Shown here one piece after another: positions 44,489-51,708 of a stretch of DNA of 64,000 bases. The position numbers and the translations under genes were made by a program. The DNA comes from Prevotella dentasini JCM 15908. GTDB taxonomy: Bacteria; Bacteroidota; Bacteroidia; Bacteroidales; Bacteroidaceae. The notes below the pieces were generated by a model, which was given only the letters and a program-made list of their open reading frames with translations, was not told the DNA's origin and ran no database searches. Every line of letters begins with the position of its first letter. Within the stretch, counting starts at the first letter, position 1. The stretch spans positions 62,001 to 126,000 of the forward strand of contig NZ_BAKG01000006.1 of the NCBI RefSeq assembly GCF_000614065.1, given 5' to 3'.

Positions 44489-44519
44489 TTGATTATATCA
44501 TATTAATTGACTACTTTTG
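44489..44519 (+). promoter_or_regulatory. Promoter of the Lrp-family regulator
   Basis: TTG at 44489-44491, 20-base spacer, TACTTTTG at 44512-44519; leader of about 60 bases. Confidence 0.62.
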
Positions 44520-44581
44520 CTTTCAGATTGAAAAGTATTAACATCGTGGCATTAATCTGTTGATGCCAAAATATTAAATAA

Positions 44582-45045
44582 ATGGAAAAGATAGACAGAC
44601 TTGATAAGAAGATATTAGGAATCCTTTCCCATAACGCCCGTATCCCGTTCAAGGATGTGGCAGCCGAATGTGGCGTGTCGCGTGCGGCCATTCACCAACG
44701 CGTGCAACACCTGATAGAGAATGGAGTCATCACGGCAGCGGATTCGACGTGAACCCCAAGAGCCTCGGATATACTACCTGTACATACGTAGGACTCAATC
44801 TCGAACGCGGATCTATGTATAAGGAGGTGGTCGAAAAGCTCAACCAGATTCCCGAAGTGGTGGAATGTCATTTCACGACAGGCCATTACACGATGCTGGT
44901 GAAGCTCTATGCCAAGGACAATGAGCAGCTTATGGACTTGCTCAACGCACAGATACAGATTATTCCCGGCGTTGTCTCGACGGAAACGCTTATATCTCTT
45001 GAGCAGAGCATTAAGCGCGAGATTCCCATTGCGACCGGGCTATAA
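44582..45045 (+). CDS. Lrp/AsnC family transcriptional regulator, one-base frameshift
   Basis: HTH domain MEKIDRLDKKILGILSHNAR, FKDVAAECGVSRAAIHQRVQ, then a frame break at about 44734. Restoring a G (ACGGCAGC to ACGGGCAGC) gives ENGVITGSGFDVNPKSLGYT and 154 residues. The RAM/AsnC domain has TCTYVGLNLERGSMYKEVVE, VECHFTTGHYTMLVKLYAKD and IQIIPGVVSTETLISLEQ. Lrp-family proteins sense small molecules, often amino acids. Target unknown; the downstream peptidase gene is a candidate by position. Confidence 0.92.
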
Positions 45046-45163
45046 CGCCAGACAAGTCAGTTGGCCTTGAAATAGGGTAGGGGAAGCCGAAAGGAAAAGC
45101 CTCTGTCTGAGTCGAGTCGGACCAGTATGACCAGTCTGACTCGTCGGATTATGCCAATTATAC

Positions 45164-45228
45164 TCGCTCAAACAGCAAAAGAAAATCGCTCAAACAGCAG
45201 AAGAAAGTCAGTCAAACAGCAAAAGAAA
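45164..45228 (+). repeat. Three 22-base tandem repeats in the leader of the fusion peptidase
   Basis: TCGCTCAAACAGCAAAAGAA, TCGCTCAAACAGCAGAAGAA and TCAGTCAAACAGCAAAAGAA, each 22 bases apart. The last unit runs into the start codon at 45228. Confidence 0.85.
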
Positions 45229-47081
45229 TGAACTACGATTTGCAGTCGTATCTCGATAAAGTCTATGCGACATACCCCGAGGCGCAGCACCGTCCCGTTA
45301 TTGGCATCACGACAAACTTCTCGGATTGCGATGCTACCATACGCAAATTCTATTATGAACAGGTCGTGGCTGCCGGTGGAACGCCCCTGCTGATTCCGCC
45401 TGTTGCCGACAAGGAGGTCGTCATCAACACGCTTTCGCATCTCGACGGGCTGATATTGTCGGGTGGGGCCGACTTCAACCCGCTCTGGGCAGGCGAGGAG
45501 CCATCGACAAAGCTGCATGGCATCAATGCCTCCCGGGACCTTCCGGAACTCCTTCTGACCCGTCTGGCGTTCAATCGTCAGATACCGATACTCGGAATAT
45601 GCCGCGGTATACAGACCATTGTGATGGCTTTGGACGGGAAAGTGCAGCAGGACATCTATGAAGACTACATAAAGACCGAGCAAACAATAGAGAAGAAGCT
45701 CGGGAAAGACGTGGTGATAACCAAGCTGCATGCTGCTTCCATCAAGCATAGTCAGGATGCCGGCTGGTCGGAACCGACGCATACGGTCTCTCTGGAACGA
45801 GGTTCCATTCTGCGGGCCTTATATAGGGAGGATACCATCTGCGTCAATTCGTTCCACCATCAGGCCGTCTCTGTTCCCGGGCCACGCTTCCGGGCGACGG
45901 CAAAATCCCCCGACGGTGTGATAGAAGCCATAGAAAGCACGGAGTTCAAGCCTATATTGGGTGTCCAGTGGCACCCGGAATTTCTCGGAGAAGACGGATT
46001 GAAGCTCTTTCAGTGGCTTGTCGTACAGGCGAACAACTTCTATCAGGCAAAGAAACTCCACCAGCGCGTCCTCACGCTCGATACCCATTGCGACACGCCG
46101 ATGTTCTTCCCACAGGGCGTGCAGTTCGACCAGCGCGACCGGCGCATCCTCTACGACCTCCACAAAATGACCGAGGGGCATCAGGACGCCGTTACGATGG
46201 CAGCCTATCTGCCGCAACCCAAGATTGGCGAAACATTCTCTTCAAAGATAGACGTAGCCGGACTGGAGAAGTATAACCCCGAACTTACTGCCTCGCTCGA
46301 TAACCTTACGCCTGCGGTCTATGCCGACTTAATCTTCGACAAGATAGAGCAGATTGTCAAGAAGAACCAACGCTACCTGAGCATAGCACGCACTCCGTCC
46401 GACATCTACGAAGACAAGCGTAAGGGAAGGAGAAGTATTCTCTTTGCGATAGAGAACGGATTGGCCCTCGAACATAAGTTGGAGAATGTCAAGCACTTCG
46501 CGCAGAGAGGCGTAACCTACATAACGCTGTGCCATAACGGCGACAACGACATCTGCGACTCAGCCCGCGGATGCAATACGCACGGCGGTGTGAGCAAGTT
46601 TGGCGCGGAGGTCATCCGCGAGATGAACCGTAACGGCATACTCGTTGACCTTAGCCATGGTGCCGAAAAGAGCTTCTACGATGCGTTGGACATCAGCAGC
46701 CAACCCATCGTATGCAGCCATTCAAACAGCCGTGCCCTCTGCGACTCGCCCAGAAACCTTACCGATGAGCAGCTGCGTGCGTTGGCTGCGAAGGGGGGCG
46801 TGGCCCATATAACGCTCTACAAGGGCTTCCTCGTAAAGTCGGGAGAGGCTACCGTGCTCGACGCTGTGGCACATCTGGAACATGCCATCAGCGTTATGGG
46901 CATCGACCATGTGGGTATCGGCACCGATTTCGACGGAGACGGCACGGTCAGGGGACTGGCTGATGCAAGCGAGATGATTAACTTCACCCTCCATCTCCTG
47001 CGCAGGAAGTACAGCGAACGCGATATTGAGAAAATATGGGGAGGAAACTGGCTGCGCGTCATGGCACAGGCGCAGCGGTAA
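45228..47081 (+). CDS. Fusion of gamma-glutamyl hydrolase-like (C26) and membrane-dipeptidase (M19) domains
   Basis: 617 residues, no signal peptide. N-terminal class I glutamine amidotransferase/C26 domain (about 20-275): DGLILSGGADFNP, catalytic Cys in ILGICRGIQ (about 128), His/Glu in GVQWHPEF. C-terminal M19 renal-dipeptidase domain (about 285-615): LTLDTHCDTPMFF (metal ligands), NGILVDLSHGAEKS, IVCSHSNSRALCD, NLTDEQLRALAAKGG, DHVGIGTDFDGDG. Probably cleaves gamma-glutamyl compounds and then dipeptides in the cytoplasm, which suggests glutathione- or peptide-scavenging; the substrate is inferred. Both active sites look intact. Follows the Lrp-type regulator by 182 bases. Confidence 0.88.
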   Translation: MNYDLQSYLDKVYATYPEAQHRPVIGITTNFSDCDATIRKFYYEQVVAAGGTPLLIPPVADKEVVINTLSHLDGLILSGGADFNPLWAGEEPSTKLHGINASRDLPELLLTRLAFNRQIPILGICRGIQTIVMALDGKVQQDIYEDYIKTEQTIEKKLGKDVVITKLHAASIKHSQDAGWSEPTHTVSLERGSILRALYREDTICVNSFHHQAVSVPGPRFRATAKSPDGVIEAIESTEFKPILGVQWHPEFLGEDGLKLFQWLVVQANNFYQAKKLHQRVLTLDTHCDTPMFFPQGVQFDQRDRRILYDLHKMTEGHQDAVTMAAYLPQPKIGETFSSKIDVAGLEKYNPELTASLDNLTPAVYADLIFDKIEQIVKKNQRYLSIARTPSDIYEDKRKGRRSILFAIENGLALEHKLENVKHFAQRGVTYITLCHNGDNDICDSARGCNTHGGVSKFGAEVIREMNRNGILVDLSHGAEKSFYDALDISSQPIVCSHSNSRALCDSPRNLTDEQLRALAAKGGVAHITLYKGFLVKSGEATVLDAVAHLEHAISVMGIDHVGIGTDFDGDGTVRGLADASEMINFTLHLLRRKYSERDIEKIWGGNWLRVMAQAQR

Positions 47082-47143
47082 AAAGCCTCGCCAAGCTCCT
47101 CCGAGGGAGGGGAGATTCTCTAAACAAGAATTTTTCACCAACA

Positions 47144-48157
47144 ATGAAGACCAGAATAAAACTTTTCCTTGGCTGCCTCGCAGCCGCTGCACTTGCCACT
47201 TCAGTTTTCAGCTGTAAGGGTAAGTCCACCTCTACCGACAACAATGCAGACACCGTGGCGACCGCCAAGCCTGTCGGCCCTAAGTTCAATCCCGACTCGG
47301 CATACGCCTTTACTGCCGCGCAATGCGCTTTCGGGCCTCGCGTAATGAACTCCGAGGCACACGAGAAGTGCGGACAATGGATAGCCGGAAAGTTCAGGCA
47401 GTATGGCTGTACCGTACAGGAGCAGAAGGCAGACCTCAAGGGCTACGACGGCACGACGCTGAAGTCGACCAACATCATTGCCCAGTTCAATCCCGAGGCA
47501 CAGCAGCGCGTGCTTGTCTGCGCCCACTGGGACAGCCGTCCGTGGGCCGATAACGATCCCGATTCTGCCAACCACCGCAAGCCTGTCATGGCTGCCAACG
47601 ACGGTGCGTCGGGCGTTGCCGTGATGCTGGAGATAGCCCGTCAGCTACAGGCGGACAGCACCCTGAACATCGGCGTGGATTTTGTGTGCTTCGATGCCGA
47701 GGACTGGGGACTGCCACAGTGGGAGACCGGCTATCAGGATACGGGCGACACGTGGGCTCTCGGTGCCCACTACTATGCCGAAAACTTCCCCACTGCCGTG
47801 AAGCCCATGTTCGGAATCCTCCTCGATATGGTTGGCGGCGAGGGAGCGCAGTTCTACCGCGAAGGCATGTCGAAGCAGTTTGCACCCGACGTTGTCAGCC
47901 GTGTCTGGTCGGCAGCACAGGCAGCCGGATTCGGCAGCTACTTCCCCGAGTCGGATGGCGGTATGGTTACGGACGACCATGTACCCGTCAATCAGAAGGC
48001 AGGCATCCCTACCATAGACATCATTCCGTACTATCCCGACTGTCAGGCCAGCTCGTTCGGCCCCGTATGGCATACCGTCAACGACACGATGGAACACATC
48101 GACAAGACCACTTTGCAGGCTGTGGGCCAGACGGTGATACAGGTATTGTTCAGCTAA
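47144..48157 (+). CDS. M28-family metallopeptidase / glutaminyl-cyclase-like lipoprotein
   Basis: 337 residues. LAAAALATSVFSCKGK is a lipobox signal (Cys about 24). M28 motifs: VLVCAHWDSRPWAD (zinc His/Asp), AANDGASGVAVMLEIARQL (second zinc Asp), CFDAEDWGLPQW (catalytic Glu and zinc ligand), DMVGG, DDHVPVNQKAGIPTIDI (zinc His). Related to glutaminyl-peptide cyclases as well as aminopeptidases, so the reaction could be either. Surface or periplasmic. A longer start at 47036 would overlap the previous gene and lose the signal, so 47144 is preferred. Confidence 0.86.
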   Translation: MKTRIKLFLGCLAAAALATSVFSCKGKSTSTDNNADTVATAKPVGPKFNPDSAYAFTAAQCAFGPRVMNSEAHEKCGQWIAGKFRQYGCTVQEQKADLKGYDGTTLKSTNIIAQFNPEAQQRVLVCAHWDSRPWADNDPDSANHRKPVMAANDGASGVAVMLEIARQLQADSTLNIGVDFVCFDAEDWGLPQWETGYQDTGDTWALGAHYYAENFPTAVKPMFGILLDMVGGEGAQFYREGMSKQFAPDVVSRVWSAAQAAGFGSYFPESDGGMVTDDHVPVNQKAGIPTIDIIPYYPDCQASSFGPVWHTVNDTMEHIDKTTLQAVGQTVIQVLFS

Positions 48158-48220
48158 GGCCGTTTTCGCCTGCCGTGCCGGCGTTGTCGCTATAGTGTCC
48201 GGGTATTTCCGGCAGGGCGT

Positions 48221-48250
48221 GGCGGACACCGGCAGGGCATCTGCCCCGGG
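48221..48250. repeat. Dispersed repeat, GGGGCATCTGCCCC type
   Basis: GGCGGACACCGGCAGGGCAT followed by CTGCCCCGGG; related to 39657-39685 and 56131-56164. Confidence 0.4.
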
Positions 48251-48289
48251 CGAGGGGACGGAAACTGCCGGTACAGAAAGATACAAACG

Positions 48290-48332
48290 AAGCCCCGGTC
48301 TTCCCTGAATTTCTTCGGGAAGACCGGGGCTT
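48290..48332. terminator. Bidirectional terminator between convergent genes
   Basis: Perfect 16-bp stem AAGCCCCGGTCTTCCC with partner at 48317-48332 and an 11-base loop, between the M28 gene (plus) and the HIT gene (minus). Confidence 0.75.
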
Positions 48333-48360
48333 GTCGTTTCTGTCGTACGGCGTGTAGCGG

Positions 48361-48756
48361 TTAAAGGCTCTGAAATGCTGTCAGAATCTTTGCGGCTATT
48401 TCCTTCTGTTCGTCGTCGCTTACCTTTACGTGCTTGTGGAAGTCTACGTCGGCTTCGCTGTTGATGGGGACGAGATGGATATGCGCGTGGTCGACCTCCA
48501 GTCCGAGGACTATCTGCGCTACCTTCCTACAGGGGAAGGCCGTCCTGATGGCCCGTGCCACCTTCTTGGCAAAGACCTGAAACTCTGCCAGTTCGTCGTC
48601 TTCCATATCGAAGATATAGTCTACCTCGCGGCGGGGTATTACCAGCGTGTGTGCCTTCCCTACGGGGTTGATGTCGAGGAAGGCATAGAACTTGTCGCTT
48701 TCTGCGCATTTGTAGCTCGGTATCTCACCGGCTGCAATCTTGGAAAATATGGTCAT
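48361..48756 (-). CDS. HIT family protein (Hint-like)
   Basis: 131 residues: MTIFSKIAAGEIPSYKCAES, ALAFLDINPVGKAHTLVIPR-like segment YAFLDINPVGKAHTLVIPRR, and the histidine triad in GLEVDHAHIHLVPI (about 98-111). Nucleotide hydrolase/transferase of the Hint class, often acting on AMP-lysine or aminoacyl-AMP side products. It is 17 bases downstream of greA on the same strand, so co-transcribed with it. Confidence 0.92.
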   Translation of the reverse strand: MTIFSKIAAGEIPSYKCAESDKFYAFLDINPVGKAHTLVIPRREVDYIFDMEDDELAEFQVFAKKVARAIRTAFPCRKVAQIVLGLEVDHAHIHLVPINSEADVDFHKHVKVSDDEQKEIAAKILTAFQSL

Positions 48757-48773
48757 CTTTTCTCCTCCTTGGC

Positions 48774-49244
48774 TTAGGCATCGATAGCGATGCTGTCAAT
48801 GCGCAGCCTGATGGTGCCGCGCGGAATGGTTATCTCAGCTATGTCGCCCACCTTCTTGTTGAGCAGGCCCTGAGCAATAGGGGTCTTTATGGAAATCTTT
48901 CCCTGCTTCAGGTTGGCTTCGGTTTCGCTGACGATGGTGTATTTCATCTTTGCCTGTGTAGCCATATTGGTCATCTCGACCGTGCTGAGAATCTGCACGG
49001 CATCGGCACTGAGACGCGAAACATCCACAATCTTTGCCTGTGCAAGCGTCAGCTTGATGTTATTGATTTTTGCCTCCAGATGGCTCTGTGCCTCCTTGGC
49101 GGCATCGTACTCGGAGTTCTCGCTCAAATCGCCCTTGTCAGCAGCCTCGGCGATGGCAGCCGATGCCTTGGGACGTTCTATGGACTCCAAACGCTTCAGT
49201 TCGGCCACGAGGTTGTCGTAGCCTTCTTGGGACATGTAAGACAT
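48774..49244 (-). CDS. greA: Transcription elongation factor GreA
   Basis: 156 residues. N-terminal coiled coil with MSYMSQEGYDNLVAELKRLE, the acidic tip ADKGDLSENSEYDAAKEAQS (Asp and Glu that reach the polymerase active site) and SHLEAKINNIKLTLAQAKIV; C-terminal globular domain KISIKTPIAQGLLNKKVGD and IPRGTIRLRIDSIAI. Rescues backtracked RNA polymerase by promoting cleavage of the transcript end. Leads a greA-HIT operon from a consensus promoter. Confidence 0.96.
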   Translation of the reverse strand: MSYMSQEGYDNLVAELKRLESIERPKASAAIAEAADKGDLSENSEYDAAKEAQSHLEAKINNIKLTLAQAKIVDVSRLSADAVQILSTVEMTNMATQAKMKYTIVSETEANLKQGKISIKTPIAQGLLNKKVGDIAEITIPRGTIRLRIDSIAIDA

Positions 49245-49298
49245 AATTAATCTTTACGTTTAAAGTTTATACGTTTTTCAGCGGACATAAAAAACACA

Positions 49299-49329
49299 GA
49301 ATCCCGACACAAGCATCATGTCGGAATTC
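49299..49329 (-). promoter_or_regulatory. Hairpin in the greA leader
   Basis: GAATCCCGACA and TGTCGGAATTC pair with one mismatch around a 9-base loop, inside the roughly 119-base untranslated leader of greA. Confidence 0.4.
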
Positions 49330-49366
49330 CATATCCTTTATTTCCTTATCTTTATCTTTTCTGGTG

Positions 49367-49397
49367 CAAAGGTAGCCCTAAAAAACGAGATGGCAAA
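49367..49397 (-). promoter_or_regulatory. Promoter of greA
   Basis: TTTG at 49394-49397, 19-base spacer, TACCTTTG at 49367-49374. Confidence 0.7.
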
Positions 49398-49463
49398 GTT
49401 TTATGGGGTTAAAAATGCTTTATGATACTGCAATGCCCGTTTTTAGGGCATAAAATGGCGGTA

Positions 49464-49530
49464 AAATGAAAGTGCCGCTTTCGCATGGTGAAAGTGCCCG
49501 TTTCGCATGGTCGGAACGGCACTTTCGTCT
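49464..49530. repeat. Palindromic GAAAGTGCC module array, copy 8 (cleanest 22-bp periodicity)
   Basis: GAAAGTGCCGCTTTCGCATG, then GAAAGTGCCCGTTTCGCATG exactly 22 bases later, then CGGAACGGCACTTTCGTC. It lies 83 bases past the stop of the TPR-AraC gene (minus strand). The rest of 49245-49612 is the greA leader and promoter. Confidence 0.87.
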
Positions 49531-49612
49531 GGCCGCTGCGGCGGTATGGTCTTGCCCCTGCCGGATGGTTGCCGGCAGGGGCGGGAAAGGAGGTGCCGGC
49601 TGCGTGCGTAGG

Positions 49613-51373
49613 CTATTCTCCCACGGTGCGTCTTTCTTTGGACAGCTTTTGGAAAACCGACGGCTTAATGCCCGTCTGCCGCGTGAAGACATTGATGAAG
49701 TTAGACTGCGACTTGTAGCCTACGCTCTCGGCAATGGCCTTGATGGTGTAGTTGCCGTAGTGTTCGGTGTCGTTCATTCTTATCATGGCTTTCTTCACGC
49801 GGAACTCGTTGAGGAACGTGCGGAAGTTCTTGGAGAAGACATCGTTGATGATTTGGGAGACGTACCGGGAATTGGAGTTGACGAGTGTGGCGAGGCGGTC
49901 GATGGTAAAGTCGCTTTCGCAGTAGACTTCGGTCTGTTCCATCACCTGTAGGATGGAGTTCAGCAGCTGGGTCTGGTGCTCTTCGGAGAGCTTCAGGGGC
50001 ATGCGCATGGAGTCGGGCAGGGGAGACGTGGCTCCGGCCTCGTCTTTAGGCCTTTCCGGTTGTGTCTGTTCCGTAGTTGGAAGCGGTGCGGACGGTATGC
50101 CTGCCGGGGCTGACGGCTGCGTCTGTTCGGCCTTCATGGTGGCTATCCGGTGCTCCAGTTCCTTGATGCGCAGGGCGTGCAGGTTGTCGGCAGCGAGTTG
50201 TTCCTGACTTCGGTCGAACAGGTCGTGGTAGGCATGGCGCAGCCGGCGGTACTGGATATAGGCTACGGCGACGAGCAGGAGGACGATGGCGATGAAGGCG
50301 ACAAGCGTAATGAGCCAGCGGCGTTGTTGGGCTATCTCCTCGGTCTGGGCACGGTTGGTTTGGTTGAGGCTGCTGATGGTCTTCTGATTGTTGTCCATCT
50401 CGTAGTAGAAGAGGGTGTTCCGTATGCCGTTGAACTCGTTCAGGTTGAAGATAGAGTCGCTCAGGCTCAGGTATTGGGCCTTGTATTCCAGCGATAGAGG
50501 CTCGTTGATGCCGTGATAGAGCCTTGAGAGGCTGCGGAGGGTGGATATGAGCAGCGAGGTTTGGCCTGTCTGGATGGCTATTTCCTTGTTCTTGTTCAGG
50601 TAGAAGAGGGCAGAGTCGCGTTTGCCAAGGCTTTGGAACGCACTGGAAAGGCTGGAGTAGCAGGATGCCAGACAGACGATGGTGAGGCGGTTGGCGGTGC
50701 TGTACCGGGCTGCACGGTGGAAGTATTCGATGGCTTCGCTGTTTTTGTCTTCGTATTTGAGTATGACGCCCTTGTCGAAGAGGAGGTCGAAGTTGTACCG
50801 GGGACGCTTTTCCCGGTTCTTGCTTATTTCGTCGTAGTACTGCCAGTAGGTCTTGATGGGCGTCTTGGGCGTATAGGCACAGATGAGGTTGCTCAGGAGC
50901 ATGTTGACAAACTCTCTGTCGCCTTGCCGCCGTGCTATTTCGAGAGCCTTGGTGTAGAGCGAGCTGCCTTGTTCGTAGTCGTTGAACATGCTGTATATGT
51001 TGCCTATGTCCTTGTAGAGCAGTGGTTGGAGGTTCTCGAGGCCCTGTTCCTGACAGAATCGGAGGGCTTTCATGTAACATTCCATAGCCTTGGAATAGGA
51101 GTCGCGCTCGTAGTAGAGCCGTCCGGCCTTGTAGAGGCTGGAGGCATAGAGCTGCTTGTCGGACGTGTTGCGGCGGTTGAGCAGCTCGAAGCAGAGGAGT
51201 GCGCTGTCTGCCTTCTCTGTCTGTATCAGCCGGTCGCCCTGTCGGAAGAGCTGCATGTCGGTGAGACGGAGTAGGTTCAGCCCCTTCGTTCCCGTCTTTC
51301 CGCTGATGGCAGGGGAATGGATGAGTAAGAGTAGCAGGAGTAGGGGCATGTGGGTTCTGATGTTCTTTGTCAT
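49613..51373 (-). CDS. TPR-containing membrane regulator with C-terminal AraC-type DNA-binding domain
   Basis: 586 residues. Signal/anchor at the N-terminus (MPLLLLLLLIHSPAISG), TPR-like helical repeats (about 40-290; ASSLYKAGRLYYERDSYSKA, LLYKDIGNIYSMFNDYEQGS), a membrane segment RWLITLVAFIAIVLLLVAVA (about 335-355), a coiled region and Pro-rich linker, then an AraC HTH domain (about 480-586): FTIDRLATLVNSNSRYVSQI and TIKAIAESVGYKSQSNFINV. Bacteroidota contain many such one-component sensors that read a periplasmic signal and bind DNA from the membrane. Signal and targets unknown. Confidence 0.84.
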   Translation of the reverse strand: MTKNIRTHMPLLLLLLLIHSPAISGKTGTKGLNLLRLTDMQLFRQGDRLIQTEKADSALLCFELLNRRNTSDKQLYASSLYKAGRLYYERDSYSKAMECYMKALRFCQEQGLENLQPLLYKDIGNIYSMFNDYEQGSSLYTKALEIARRQGDREFVNMLLSNLICAYTPKTPIKTYWQYYDEISKNREKRPRYNFDLLFDKGVILKYEDKNSEAIEYFHRAARYSTANRLTIVCLASCYSSLSSAFQSLGKRDSALFYLNKNKEIAIQTGQTSLLISTLRSLSRLYHGINEPLSLEYKAQYLSLSDSIFNLNEFNGIRNTLFYYEMDNNQKTISSLNQTNRAQTEEIAQQRRWLITLVAFIAIVLLLVAVAYIQYRRLRHAYHDLFDRSQEQLAADNLHALRIKELEHRIATMKAEQTQPSAPAGIPSAPLPTTEQTQPERPKDEAGATSPLPDSMRMPLKLSEEHQTQLLNSILQVMEQTEVYCESDFTIDRLATLVNSNSRYVSQIINDVFSKNFRTFLNEFRVKKAMIRMNDTEHYGNYTIKAIAESVGYKSQSNFINVFTRQTGIKPSVFQKLSKERRTVGE

Positions 51374-51708
51374 TGATGTCCTTTTGTTGTGTGTGCTGTC
51401 TTCCGGGGCACGTTTTCTGCTACGGGTTCTGCCGTAGTATCTTCTTTATTTCTTTTTTTCGTGAAGTAGGAGTCCTGTTCTTTGGCTTTTTTATCGGGCT
51501 ATATCGGCTGATAATCGGTTTGCAATGAGCAGACAGCCGCCCTCGTCTGTCTGTTTCGGCCGGTGGATGGGAACACGCGCGAAGTGTGTCCCTGCTTTAT
51601 TGGGTGCTCTTTCCCTTCGGTAGTCTAAGGAAAGATATGCCTTTTGCCTTTCCTGCCCTTGTTTCCCATTGAGGCTCCCCTCCGAAGGGAGGGGGTGGGG
51701 GAGGCTTC
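51374..51708. other. Gene-free interval between the regulator and polA
   Basis: No credible coding region. Contains a C/T- and G-rich hairpin near its right end (see polA terminator) and otherwise nothing recognisable. Confidence 0.5.
51675..51695 (-). terminator. GC-rich hairpin after polA
   Basis: CCCCTCC (51677-51683) pairs with GGAGGGG (51688-51694), 4-base loop, 15-30 bases past the polA stop; no U-tract. Similar CTCC...GGAGGGG strings occur at 47105-47125 and 56232-56262. Confidence 0.4.
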
